Shown here one piece after another: positions 1-10,594 of a stretch of 64,000 nt of DNA. A program made the position numbers and the translations under genes. Positions within the stretch are counted from its first letter, which is position 1. Each line of letters opens with the position of its first letter. Under the pieces are notes generated by a model. It was given only the letters and a program-made list of their open reading frames with translations, did not search any database and had not been told where the DNA came from. This stretch comes from Takakia lepidozioides (lineage: Eukaryota; Streptophyta; Takakiopsida; Takakiales; Takakiaceae), in NCBI GenBank assembly GCA_030704615.1, contig CM060734.1:57616042-57680041 (forward strand). The letters run 5' to 3'.

Positions 1-260
1 TAATCGGTGAGGCCAACTCTAGTGTAGACAAATGGAATTGGACTACAAGCTGTATGGATTCCACTGGAACACTCTAGTCAAGCAACTACTAGTGTAAAGA
101 GGCCATCAGCTACCTCTTGTCTGAACCTCTTGTCTTCTTGGGTTTTTTCCCTCAATGAGAGCCTTTTTCTCGTGTCCAAAGAACAAGCTTTCTGACATGA
201 TTTCTAGTCCAATGTACAGTTTCAGGCCCTAATGAATGCTTCTCTCTGAGTTTTGTGCAG
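1..260 (+). other. Intron of the malate dehydrogenase gene
   Basis: No open MDH-like exon is visible here. The stretch ends in a good acceptor (TTTTGTGCAG) at 251-260 directly before the first recognisable exon. Upstream exons with the NAD-binding half lie outside the window. Confidence 0.6.
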
Positions 261-1732
261 GCGGAGGTGATTGGTGTGGATCCAAAGGTCGTTGATGTGC
301 CAGTGGTAGGAGGGCATGCTGGCATAACTATTCTTCCAATTCTTTCTCAGGTTGGTCAGTCTTTGCTGTGTTGTCATTGTTCAGACATTTGCTTGTCTGC
401 AGACCTTCAAGATTGTTCTTTGCTCATATTATCCTGATGACTTTATACACATGTCAACTTGTACTATATATGTATGCTGCTGGGGGAGGTGGAAGTGTTT
501 GTGGTCCCTTTGGCCTTGTCTTACAGGGCTGACTAGTTTACATTTGATGCCAGGTAACACCTCAATTTTCATTCACCAAAGCGGAGGTTGAATTTTTGAC
601 GAATCGGATCCAGCAGGGAGGCACAGAAGTGGTTGAGGTAGGCTGCTCTTGTTGATCAAACTTTGACCCCCAAGACTCTAGCTGCAAGTGTATATGACAG
701 TCTGTGCTGGTGAAAGCTGAAGTGCCTTGTTCTTGTTTGCTATGTGAGTGTACCAGGAAATTTATCTGCGCAGTCAGAAGAGGTTTCCCTTGGTACTCCT
801 TTTTCATTTTTCTTAGTGCTCATCAATATCACTGGGAGCCAAGACTATTTACATTTTTCAAAGTGACTTATAAGATGCCTTGACGTTTGTGCAGGCAAAG
901 GCAGGGACAGGCTCTGCCACACTATCAATGGTGGGTACTTGACTGGCTATGTTACGTACCGAATTGAGGACTTCTATTCCAGATGATATGATGCCCACAA
1001 ATGTTTAGTTGTTGCTATAGTGATCCAGGGTGGTCTGTTTACATGTGAGAGATGGTTGCACCTTACTGATATTGCTTTTGTTTGGGTGTCAGGCATATGC
1101 TGCTGCTAAGTTTGCAGAGTCCTGCCTTCGCGCTTTACAAGGGGAAGCTGGCATAGTGGAGTGTGCATTTGTTTCATCCCAGGTAGGACTGATTGTTGTT
1201 GGTACACTTCTTCCATTCACTCAATAGATAGTCATTTAGATCTGAACGTCATAATAAACTGACTTTGAAACTTGTATTAGATGGTGGAAACTAACATACT
1301 ACACATCTGATTTTCTCTCATGCACTAAAGGGAGAATTTTGGACCATTGTATACACACAATCTTCCCTAATACATGTGGGTCCTTGAACAGGTGACAGAG
1401 TTACCTTTTTTCGCCACAAAGGTGAGACTTGGTCGCTCTGGAGTGGAGGAGATTTTTCCTTTGGGTCCTTTGAACAACTATGAAAGGTCAGTAATGCTGT
1501 TTGGCAATTGTTTTTGTCCAACCTTGATGCATTGTCTTATCTGGCTACACAAAGTCCAACCGACATAGTTTTCCTGGGTTACTGTGAAGGTTTTGTGCAG
1601 TTTTACAACATTTCGACTGACCTCACTTGGCCATTGTTCTTTTGCAGGGAAGGGCTGGAGAAGTTGAAATTGGAACTGCGCGACAGTATTGATAAAGGCA
1701 TCAGTTTTGTACAAAAATCAAAGTCTTCATAG
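261..1732 (+). CDS. MDH: NAD malate dehydrogenase, peroxisomal/plastid type, C-terminal half (six exons)
   Basis: This gene encodes malate dehydrogenase, which interconverts malate and oxaloacetate with NAD. Exons are 261-350, 554-637, 895-930, 1093-1182, 1392-1486 and 1648-1732, all with GT-AG borders and consistent phases. The product starts [24 protein letters not shown], where the His of GGHAG is the catalytic histidine of the family. It continues through [12 protein letters not shown] and [17 protein letters not shown] and ends KSKSS. The [18 protein letters not shown] stretch and the [16 protein letters not shown] block resemble the glyoxysomal/plastid branch rather than the mitochondrial one. 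There is no C-terminal SKL, as expected if targeting depends on an N-terminal signal (PTS2 or transit peptide) upstream of the window. No frameshift or stop interrupts the exons, so the gene looks functional. Confidence 0.93.
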
Positions 1733-2102
1733 TGTGCCAAAAAAAATTATGGATGGCAGCCATGCCTGTAAAGTATGGCTATGTTCATCAGCATGTGGGG
1801 AATTTGACGTGTCGACTAGAGGGTTTGGCTAGTGGTGGATGTCAGTGTAATTTGATGGCTCAAGTTATCGTAGTCAACAGGCAGATTAAAAATTTCTGAT
1901 TACAACAGCCAAGCTTTGGAATCTGATGTTTGGCTGGAAATCCTCAAATGGTCCCAGTACTGAGGTCCATCTCAGGATTAAGATTCACTACAGATGCAAA
2001 CAGTGGCATCAATGTATTGTGAATTGTGAATTGTTATGGCAGGGAGTGTTGGCTAGCATCCCACAGCTGTAGTGTGCAGCCGAGTGTCACTCTTTTAGCG
2101 TC
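1733..2102 (+). other. 3' flank of malate dehydrogenase gene
   Basis: This stretch is probably MDH 3' UTR and spacer. No coding sequence or repeat is recognised before the LINE insertion. Confidence 0.4.
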
Positions 2103-2730
2103 TCTCTCTGTTAGTCAGCCATGTCTGTTGCCATGAGATTGTCTGATGAAAATGAAGTTAGGCAGAAAACTTCCCTGAACTTGTTTCCAGTCAGTGACAT
2201 GGGGGAGGACATCTTGGATGACCTCAGGGGTCTACCCACTCTCGGCACTAGACTGAAATTTAAACTCAGGGCAGGAAGCCTACCTTTGAACAGCAAACAG
2301 AAGCAGAGAGGAAAGGGAGAGTGCAATTGCCCGTTGTGTGGGCAATCTGAAGACAGTATTCATTTTCTGATACACTGTCCGGGGTTCTCTCACCAAAGAG
2401 ACGCTCTCTTCAAATCTATCAAGGGAATTGTGCCTGTACCCTTGTTTACCAACTTTGAAAGTCTCCAGGCTGAGCCAAAAGCCCAGGCCCTCCTGAGGCC
2501 TAGTTTTTGGGCAAATCACACACAGCAGATTGATGCTTGTGTGAAGGGATTTCTAGAGGATATCTGGAAAACCCGGATTTATTTTATATGAAGGTAAGTC
2601 TTACTACCAACATCAGCCCCTGACAGAGGTAGGTTCTGTCCCTTTTGTTCCCGCGCAAACTGGGCGCGGGGTCAATGGCCACAAGGCTACGGCAAACAAC
2701 GTCTTATGAGTACAATCTCTCTGTTAGTCA
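2103..2730 (+). mobile_element. 5'-truncated LINE (family A) copy with 15-bp target-site duplication
   Basis: The insert at 2118-2715 is flanked by perfect direct repeats TCTCTCTGTTAGTCA at 2103-2117 and 2716-2730. It holds the end of a non-LTR retrotransposon polyprotein: a continuous frame to about 2591 with a CCHC-like knuckle (CPLCGQSEDSIHFLIHCPGF) typical of the region after the reverse transcriptase. The 3' terminus reads CTTATGAGTACA with no poly(A). The same sequence, with upstream RT, occurs at 59.4-60.85 kb (+) and 19.59-20.46 kb (-). Severe 5' truncation plus target-site duplication is the signature of target-primed reverse transcription. Confidence 0.93.
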
Positions 2731-3437
2731 CAAGGCAGCTTGCAACAAAAGTATTCTTCACAGCCAAGAACCTAAAGCATAGTAAGAATGCTCTGCACAA
2801 CTGAACAAACGAGTAAACAAAAGCCATGTAGAAAACATCCAAGGTGACCCATCTTTTGGCTGGCACGCTTCTTAAGAGAAGGATAAGGATATCACAAGTT
2901 TCTCTCACAGTCATCTCTGCGTTTTCTGTTGTCGCACAACTTAATCCCCCAAACGTGTCATTCTCTATCCAATTTATGCAAGCCACACTCTTTGCATGTG
3001 TAGACAAGATTAATTTGCTGCTGAATACCTAGTTTCCAAGTGTTTCTGCATTCACCGCTTACAGTTCAAGCTCTAACTTAAGTGATTAGCGGGAGTTTGA
3101 TACCCCATCACATCGCTTGTCACGTTAAGTGCAGGGTGCAGATGCTGCATAAGACAAGTCTCCTCCGTTGCCATGGCGGATCTGATGCCCACTTCCTCCC
3201 CCTTGTCCATGCAGGGAGGGAGGTCCATTCTCAGCTCTAGTGAATGGAAGTGTGTCATTTGTGAATATGTTTCCTCTGGAGACAGAGGGACCGTTTGCTG
3301 TGACTCAAGGGACCTGAGTCGGGTCCAGTGGAGTCTTTCAGGTGCAGTAGAGCGGATATAACCAGGTTGAGGATAGCTTCAAACCTGATCACTGGAAAGC
3401 AACAGTGCATATTGCGAAAATCCGAGGAGGAGCAGCC
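2731..3437 (+). other. Upstream region of PPR gene 1
   Basis: This is the presumed promoter and 5' UTR of the PPR gene that follows. A short ORF (3173-3361, 62 codons) starts with a good context (GCCATGGCG) and contains CxxC and CC pairs. It could be an upstream ORF, but no family is recognised. Nothing else stands out. Confidence 0.3.
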
Positions 3438-6400
3438 ATGGTAAAAGTCCGAGAGGGAGCAGCCATGGCAGCGAGTACGATAGGTATGGCATTGTCCCGC
3501 AGCACCTCGGGCTGCCCTCACAAGCCTCCCCGATCCTACTCTTGCAAGTCCGGGGCTTTCCCAAGAGCTTCACAAAGGTGTCGAGTGTATACTCTGTCTG
3601 GGAGCTCTGTGCATTTTCCGAACCCCACTGCATTAGGATATGCTTCAAACAGTCTTAATGCAATTGCAGAGCAGTGGCGATTCGTAGAGCAGGGCCACGT
3701 TCATGCACATGGGCATAAGGAAGGAGGCCACACATGTAAATGTCCAGAAAGCCAAATTGCAGACGCTGAGAACCTTTGTGACGAGTGTTTTGTAGACCCC
3801 AATCAATTGTGGGACAATACAGGCAGGAAGATGCATCCTAGAGAAGCAGATTTCAATCACAAGAGTACCAATGAGGGACCACGGATTGATAGGTCTCAGA
3901 AACCTGCTCGGGTGGAGGCTGAATTGGAGAAACTCGATTCAGCTAGGGCCACATGTCCAAAAATTGTAACAACAGACGAGGAGAAGATTTGGAAGAAAGT
4001 TTTTTCAAACCCCTGTCAACTGTGGGAAAATCAAGGCAGAATATATCTTAAAGGACAAGAGATCAAGCACAATGGTTCCAACAACGGGCTATGGATTCTT
4101 GGCAACAAGAAACCTCTATGGGTAGGTGGTCAATTGAAAGCAGTGTCAGCAAAGTTGTGCGACTCAGGCACCCACGCCATAACGACCTCTTTTGAAAGAT
4201 TTGGGGATGTGAGGACACTATGGAAGGCAGGACAACTGAAGGAGACTTGGCAGATTTTGAAGGAAGGAGGCGTTGTGGCAGACTCCAAAACTTATGTCTC
4301 TCTCTTGCAGCAGTGCATCAAAGTGAAAGGCCTAGCAGAGGGAAAGCAAGTGCATGCCCATATTATCCAAAGTGGATTCAAACCAGACATCTTTCTACAC
4401 AACACCCTCATCAACATGCATGCCAAGTGCGGGAGCATTGTGGATGCACGCCTAGTGTTTGACAAAATGCCTGAAAGAGGTTTGATCACGTGGAATATAA
4501 TGATAGCAGGATATGCCAAGCACGGATACTGTAGGGAGGCCTTTGAAACCTATAAGCAAATGATGCAGGAAGGGGTGAAGCCCAACAAGGTTACGTTTGC
4601 TTCCATATGCAATGCATGTGCCAGCCTGGATTCCCTGGAAAAGGGCAAGGAGGTCCATGCTCACATCATGAAAACTGGAACTGTACCAGATGTCATTCTG
4701 GACACTGCACTCATTAACATGTATGCCAAATGTGGGAGCATCAAGGATGCAAAAGGAGTGTTCGACAATATGGCGAGACGAGATGTGGTGTCATGGAATG
4801 CAATGATCACAGGGTATGCCCAGCATGGGTGTGGGATGGAGGCTTTAGAGACATATGAGCAAATGAAGCGGGAAGGGGTGGCCCCCAACCTGGTCACATT
4901 CATTTGTGTTCTCAAGGCCTGTGGCTTGGAAAAGGGGAAAGCGGTCCATGCTGACATCATAAAAGCTGGAATTGTGCCAAATATCGTCTTAGACAATACC
5001 CTCGTGGATATGTATGCGAAATGTGGGAGCATCATGGATGCAAAGGTAGTGTTCGACAATATGGCTGAACGAAATGTGGTGTCATGGAATGCGATGATCG
5101 GAGGATATGCCCAGCATGGGTGTGGGACGGAGGCCTTGGAGACCTATGAACAAATGATTCTGGAAGGGTTTAAGCCCAACCAGGTCACTTTCATTTGTGT
5201 TTGCAATGCGTGTGCTAGCCTTGCAGACCTGGAAAAGGCCAAAGAGGTCCATGCTGACATTACGAAAACTGGAATTGTACCAGATATCGTTCTTCACAAT
5301 TCCCTCATGAACATGTATGCCAAAAGTGGGAGCATTGATGATGCAAAGGTATTGTTTGACAGTATAGCTAAACGAGATGTGGTTTCATGGAATGCTATGA
5401 TTGCAGGATATGCCCAACATGGGTATGGGAAGGAGGCTTTGGAGGCATATGAGCAAATGTTACAGGAACGGGTCAAGCCCAACCAGGTCACGTTCGTTTG
5501 CATTTGCATTGCATGTGCGAGCTTAGCAGTCCTGCAGAAGTGCAAGGATGTCCACACGGACATTATGAAAGCTGGAATTGTGCCAAATATTATCTTGGAC
5601 ACTACCCTTGTGGACATGTATGCCAAATGCGGGAGTGTCAAGGATGCAAGGAGACTGTTTGACAATATGGCTGAACGAGATGTGGTGTCCTGGAATGCAA
5701 TGATCGCAGGATATGCCCAGCACGGGTGTGGGATGGAGGCTTTGGAGACCTACGAACAAATGCTTCGTGAAGAGGTGGAGCCCAACCAGGCCACGTTTAT
5801 CTCAGTTTGCAATGCATGTGCCAGCATGGCAGCCCTACAAAAGGGCAAAGAGGTTCATGCCAGCATAGTGAGAGCTGGAACTGTACCAAATATCAGTCTC
5901 GACAATACCCTGGTGGACATGTATGCCAAATGTGGGAGCATCCAGGATGCAAAGGGAGTCTTTGACAAAATGGCTGAACGAGATGTGGTCTCATGGAATG
6001 CAATGATCGCAGGATATGCCCAGCATGGCTGTCGTAGGGAGGCCCTGAAAGTGTTTGAAGGAATGCAAAAGGAAGGCTGGAAGCCGGACCATATCACCTT
6101 TGTATGTGTTCTCTCTGCATGTAGCCATGGGGGGCTAGTGGATGAAGGCAAACACTATTTTGATTCTCTGAGTCAAGATCATGGCCTGACCCCTACAGGT
6201 GAGCACTTTGGCTGCATCGTAGACCTTCTCGGTCGTGCAGGAAGACTGGATGAGGCAGAGGACTTTATCCACACAATGCCAATCAAATCAAACGTTAAGG
6301 TGTGGAAAGCCTTGCTTGGTGCGTGTAGGGTTCATGGCAATGTGGAGGTGGCAGAACGTGCGGCAAAATCTATCCTGCAGTGGGATCGACAGGAGGCTGC

Positions 6401-6908
6401 GACTTATGTGTTATTATCAAACATTTATGCCGCAGCTGGCAGGTGGGATGATACTGCAAAGGTGAGAAGAATGATGAAGGTCAGAGGTGTGAGAAAGGAG
6501 CCAGGTCGCTGCTGCATTGAGGTCGGCAATAGAGTCCATACATTTGTAGTGGATGACAAATTGCATCCACACATTGAGAAAATCCATGTTGAGCTGAGGA
6601 GATTGTCTGGGCAGATGAAAGAGGCAGGGTACATTCCCGACATGCGCTTTGTATTGCATGATATGGAGGAGGAACAAAAGAAATTTTCTCTTTGCAACCA
6701 CAGTGAGAAGCTGGCCATTGCTTTTGGCCTGATCAGCACGGCCCCTGGGACACCTCTCCGTATTATCAAGAATCTCCGGGTGTGTGGTGACTGCCACACG
6801 GCTTCCAAGTTCATCTCAAAGATAGTTGGGCGAACAATGGTTGTACGGGACGCAAACCGGTTTCACCACTTCCAAGATGGGGTTTGTTCTTGTGGGGAGT
6901 ACTGGTGA
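3438..6908 (+). CDS. PPR protein, PLS-E-DYW class, with two N-terminal PDF-like modules (PPR gene 1)
   Basis: This is a predicted organellar RNA-editing factor. The frame is uninterrupted. In-frame ATGs at 3438 and 3465 both have the context GCAGCCATGG; 3465 starts MAASTIGMALSRS, a Ser/Arg-rich presequence. Two modules follow: DPNQLWDNTGRKMHP..ADFNHK (about 3790-3870) and IWKKVFSNPCQLWENQGR..LW..KPLWVGGQL (about 3985-4140). They match the PDF motif of OSB proteins, the first being degenerate. Next come six PLS triplets (about 4280-6090; P motifs read SWNAMI.GYAQHG), then L2/S2, E1/E2 and the PG box (KEPGRCCIEV). The DYW domain keeps HSEKLA, CGDCH and CSCG, the zinc/deaminase residues, but ends EYW instead of DYW. 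One L motif (about 4909-4945) lacks five residues. The lack of introns contrasts with PPR gene 2. Confidence 0.92.
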   Translation: MVKVREGAAMAASTIGMALSRSTSGCPHKPPRSYSCKSGAFPRASQRCRVYTLSGSSVHFPNPTALGYASNSLNAIAEQWRFVEQGHVHAHGHKEGGHTCKCPESQIADAENLCDECFVDPNQLWDNTGRKMHPREADFNHKSTNEGPRIDRSQKPARVEAELEKLDSARATCPKIVTTDEEKIWKKVFSNPCQLWENQGRIYLKGQEIKHNGSNNGLWILGNKKPLWVGGQLKAVSAKLCDSGTHAITTSFERFGDVRTLWKAGQLKETWQILKEGGVVADSKTYVSLLQQCIKVKGLAEGKQVHAHIIQSGFKPDIFLHNTLINMHAKCGSIVDARLVFDKMPERGLITWNIMIAGYAKHGYCREAFETYKQMMQEGVKPNKVTFASICNACASLDSLEKGKEVHAHIMKTGTVPDVILDTALINMYAKCGSIKDAKGVFDNMARRDVVSWNAMITGYAQHGCGMEALETYEQMKREGVAPNLVTFICVLKACGLEKGKAVHADIIKAGIVPNIVLDNTLVDMYAKCGSIMDAKVVFDNMAERNVVSWNAMIGGYAQHGCGTEALETYEQMILEGFKPNQVTFICVCNACASLADLEKAKEVHADITKTGIVPDIVLHNSLMNMYAKSGSIDDAKVLFDSIAKRDVVSWNAMIAGYAQHGYGKEALEAYEQMLQERVKPNQVTFVCICIACASLAVLQKCKDVHTDIMKAGIVPNIILDTTLVDMYAKCGSVKDARRLFDNMAERDVVSWNAMIAGYAQHGCGMEALETYEQMLREEVEPNQATFISVCNACASMAALQKGKEVHASIVRAGTVPNISLDNTLVDMYAKCGSIQDAKGVFDKMAERDVVSWNAMIAGYAQHGCRREALKVFEGMQKEGWKPDHITFVCVLSACSHGGLVDEGKHYFDSLSQDHGLTPTGEHFGCIVDLLGRAGRLDEAEDFIHTMPIKSNVKVWKALLGACRVHGNVEVAERAAKSILQWDRQEAATYVLLSNIYAAAGRWDDTAKVRRMMKVRGVRKEPGRCCIEVGNRVHTFVVDDKLHPHIEKIHVELRRLSGQMKEAGYIPDMRFVLHDMEEEQKKFSLCNHSEKLAIAFGLISTAPGTPLRIIKNLRVCGDCHTASKFISKIVGRTMVVRDANRFHHFQDGVCSCGEYW

Positions 6909-7267
6909 AAGGATGTTTTCTTCAAGGTGTGACTGTCTTTCTTCCTTCGTTAGATCTCTGGAGCTGCTAGGTTCAGTCACAATTACTTGGGAATGTCGGC
7001 TTTGATGTACTGTTGACGGTATATCCTCTGGCATATCAACTGTCCAAGAGCCAATTGTGGGGTCTACTCACCACAAGGTGGGATCTCTACCGGAAATTGC
7101 ATTTTGGTCTTGTGTAATTAATGCCAATGTGCTTACAGGAGGTAAATGTTGATGTGCAAAGTGGTCTAGATCATGTTTGGAAACAAGGTGGATGCCTGCA
7201 TTGCTTCTTTAGGTCCAGATGTGGATGTCGTTGGACTGCACAGTTGTCGCGAAGAGAGAGTTGCGAG
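6909..7267 (+). other. 3' flank of PPR gene 1
   Basis: This stretch is probably 3' UTR and spacer. No gene or repeat is recognised. Confidence 0.35.
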
Positions 7268-7345
7268 AAAGATAACGTACTCACGAGACGTTGTTTGCTG
7301 TAGCCTTGTGGCCATAGACCCCGTGCCCAAACAGTGGGTGCAGCA
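7268..7345 (-). mobile_element. Short remnant of LINE family A 3' end
   Basis: On the minus strand this matches the terminal about 75 bases of family A: GGGGTC.ATGGCCACAAGGCTAC.GCAAACAACGTCT..TGAGTAC. Homology fades inward, so it is either a very short 5'-truncated insertion or an old decayed copy. No target-site duplication was found. Confidence 0.7.
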
Positions 7346-8830
7346 CTGGGACTTCCCGGGAGATCACCTGTCCCAATACTATTCCGGACCAAAGGTGCTT
7401 CACTTCAGAGTTCTGATTGGATCTTGTGGGTATGACCACACCACACAATGAGAGAGAGAATGTACTCATAGCCACACAACGAGAAAGAGAGAGAGTATGT
7501 GTGTTACATAGCATGTCAACACTAGACAAGGAAATACTGAACACAATGTGTTGTGTTTACATCTTTTTAACGACATCAGACATCCTAATTGAGGCACCAT
7601 TAAACTGCCCCTAGCCAGATCTGCCTTCATATCTCCCTTTACATATTCTTACTGGAAATTTAGGTGTTCTTATGGCAATCAAATACACACTAGGTAGGCC
7701 CTTCTCACAATTGAGTTTACCTCCTCACTTTGATAACCTAAGAAGCAGGAAGTGCACGAGTGTCTCCTTAAAGGCAACTCCTTTCCAGCTCATAGATCCT
7801 TCAAACCCATTCAGAGAAAAACAGCAAGAGTTTGTGTTCAAAACCAACACATACAAACAGATTTGAGGTTGGAGAGAGCTCAAAGCCTCAGTCCCTTAGT
7901 CTCTTGCCCTTATTATCATTCCCTGCAACAAATGAAGGTGAAGTGGCCTCACCTGGATCCATCACAGCCAACTAACAAACCAACAGGTGAGTGAGCCTTG
8001 TGTAACCCCAAGCTTAAACCACTTCACATTTGTTATCGATGTCATCCGCTTCCTGTGTAGTTTTTGGGGTGAATCCAAGGATGTTCCTTTAAAACTACCT
8101 GCTCCAGCTGAGGCTTGGATTATGTGGTACCATCTCAAGACTTGATAACAGAGGTAGTTTGAAGGTTTCAATGTCTACAAATGCTACAAATAGAGTCTGA
8201 CATCAAATCAACTTCAAGGAAGTTCGTCCCTTGATTGGCTGGAGAGCGGTCTTAGACATTGGTAATTCAATGAGGCGCTCTAGGAAGACAACCAAGGGTG
8301 GGACTTCAACTTGAAAGTTTCGGTAATAGGTTCTTCTGTTAGCAGACCAACATGCCCTCCCTCTGGAGCATGGGCTGAAATAGGTGCATGTTGTTAGCTG
8401 AGTTGTATACCTACTGCTGGCAGAAATGGCCGGAAGGACAGTTTTACCTGTCCTCTCTTTGTTAGTATGACCTGCTTTGATTTGGCATAAGTAACCAATT
8501 CCCAGGGAGGTTGACCATGTTCTCCATGGTTGTTCAAGTAACTTAATTGGCCTCCGATATGAGATTGACTGTGTTGACTGACCCATTGTTCCCCAATGCA
8601 TGTTAGATAATTGATTTGACTTGTGAAATCTCCATGTTCTCCTTGATAAAAGGTGAGTATGCAACTGGCCATGTTGACTGACCCATTGTTCTAGGGCATG
8701 CTAGACAGAGCATACAACTGCCCCCAAGTGGTAGGGGGTTGGGTAAACGGCAGCCGCGTTACCCCGGTTATTAGCCCTAAGACCGTGTCAACTCTTGAAA
8801 GTGTCCACCTTCCAAACGAAAGGGGGTGAA
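7346..8830. other. Intergenic region, no gene recognised
   Basis: The stretch holds GAGA-rich microsatellite sequence around 7449-7495 and two copies of a short phrase (TTGACTGACCCATTGTTC at about 8573 and 8674). A 153-codon minus-strand frame at 8203-8664 has no recognisable family and no splice logic. Confidence 0.3.
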
Positions 8831-9030
8831 GTTTTTTCTTTTCTTTTTTGGTGAAGGGACACCATAAGTGTCGGTAAGAGGGTAAGAGGAAGGTGGTCCG
8901 CTGGTTACCATTCAGAGATCACGCTCCAAAGGAGCTGCAGGGAATGGCCCGCGTAGACATATTCTAAAGAGGGAGAGGCCCCAAGCTCTCCAACTAAATC
9001 CAATGCACTACCTTACCTGAAGCAAAGTGC
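8831..9030 (-). mobile_element. Putative tRNA-derived SINE
   Basis: On the minus strand a tRNA A-box-like start (GGATTTAGTTGGAGAGC, near 8985-9000) leads into a body ending GGTGTCCCTTCACC and an A-rich tail (T-rich on plus at 8832-8850). The 3' end resembles the clearer SINE at 10.2-10.6 kb (GGTGTTTCCCTTC plus A-rich tail). No B box is visible, so the call is tentative. Confidence 0.4.
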
Positions 9031-10225
9031 TTCAGGTCAAAACAAACAAAGACACGAGGTCATAAGGCCAGCATTTTGTCACGCAGGCATTTGGGTACTC
9101 CCATATCAAGTCCACCCAATGGCATTGGGCTTCCTAGAGGGCAGAGAGAGAGAGAGATCTTGCATTTCCTCTACTGACAGGGTGTCGGCTGAGTGTCTGT
9201 GGAGTGGGTAATCTTCAGATGTTCTCCAATTCCAATATCATGGGACCATACACATCTAATTCGGTTCATATCAGTCTCTCTCTTTCTTTTTCCCATACTG
9301 CCTGTCCCCCATGCTGCTTTAGTCTTAAATTTTCATCTTTTCATTCCCAAGTGCACAAGCGAGACACCCTTGCATAATTATGATGACTAGGTTTCAGTCA
9401 AGGAATCATGAACATGTCAAATCAGTCAAAAGTTGTATGTGTTGTATTTTGAGTTGATGGCCTGTGGCTATACTGCAGATGAATCATGGATGGCGATTGT
9501 GTACATTCAGTACAGGTTTGGTCCTGCTGTGACCACCTATAGAAAGCCCCTGGTAATGCATCTCCTCATACGTCATTTCCAGGTATGACACTGCAGAGAG
9601 GTTTGGCAATGCTTAGATTAAATCTTCTGTCCACAGATCTCATGCTCAATTGGTCTAAGGTGTAGGATACATGCTTAACAAATTGTTCTTTTGTGGATTC
9701 TGCTCGGTGTATGTTGCCCTCATCCATTACCAACTTCATGAGATTGGAACTAACTTGGAATTTATGCAGTTTGTCTTTTGAGAAGGATTGGTGGTGTCTT
9801 GCATGACCACATTTTATCTGATGTATTGCGTTAAGGTGGTTCCTATACTTCCGAAGCAAATGACAGTGATGACAGAGGAGCATGCCGGTATGTGCTTCCA
9901 CCTCTTTTTCCCTCCTGTTCTCAAATATGATGAAAAAAGTACAGAAAACTTGTGACTAATTGGAAGCAGAGATTGTTCAAGCGTGATGATTATCCATCAC
10001 TTTTTACAAATCAAAGGATCCTTTCAGGAATATCTGTGATCATGTCAAATACTACCCCAAAGGTGCTTGTACCACTACGCGATATAATATGCAGTATACC
10101 TATGCCATCATAAATTGTTACAATTGTAGATGCAGTATTTAGACTATTATTCCAAGGTTATTTTCTCTCGGTTCTTTCATTCCATTTCGGGATTTTCATT
10201 TGCTTTCAGAAAAAGAAACGACCGC
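9031..10225. other. Intergenic region, nothing recognised
   Basis: A minus-strand frame at 9566-9901 (111 codons) is free of stops but matches no family I recognise. The rest is unstructured, AT-leaning sequence. Confidence 0.3.
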
Positions 10226-10594
10226 CTGTTTTTAGCTTAGTTGGATAGAGCACTGAGTGCCACCTAGGATGATTCTGGGTTCAAATCCTGCTACCTTCTC
10301 GGGTGTGGTATGATCTTCCCTTGGGCGGTATCCCTTGAGCTTTGTGCTCGGTGCCTAGTGGCGAGGTTACCAATGAAGGAGGGGGCCACAAGCAGCTTAA
10401 AAGCAACTATAGCTCAAGGGGTTGTCTAAGAGTCAGTGCTAATCGGCCAAGCATTTCTGATCCTCGTCATGGAAGACCTCCGTGAGAGATTGAGTATCTC
10501 GTAATAGACAGTTGCATCTCCTCCTCTAAGGGGCCTGGTTTGTGACTGGTAGCTCCTGGGTGTTTCCCTTCAAAAAATGAAAAAATAAAAAATC
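10226..10594 (+). mobile_element. tRNA-derived SINE
   Basis: The head carries RNA polymerase III promoter boxes at tRNA spacing: an A box TAGCTTAGTTGG at 10233-10244 and a B box GGTTCAAATCC at 10278-10288. The body is about 280 bp and unrelated to tRNA. It ends GGGTGTTTCCCTTC followed by an A-rich tail (10571-10594). The head can form a D-arm but not a proper acceptor or anticodon stem, so it is a SINE and not a functional tRNA gene. A target-site duplication was not resolved. Confidence 0.72.

Noticed and set aside
4661-6151. Long minus-strand ORFs inside PPR gene 1
   Set aside because: Antisense shadows of the repeated PPR codons; the same peptides recur opposite PPR genes 2 and 3.
8203-8664. 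153-codon minus-strand ORF
   Set aside because: No recognisable domain, no splice signals, and repeated short phrases in the same stretch; treated as chance.
9566-9901. 111-codon minus-strand ORF
   Set aside because: Stop-free and His/Lys-rich but without a recognised family or neighbouring exon; insufficient evidence for a gene.
10226-10300. Functional tRNA gene
   Set aside because: A and B boxes are present but the acceptor and anticodon stems do not pair; better explained as a SINE head.
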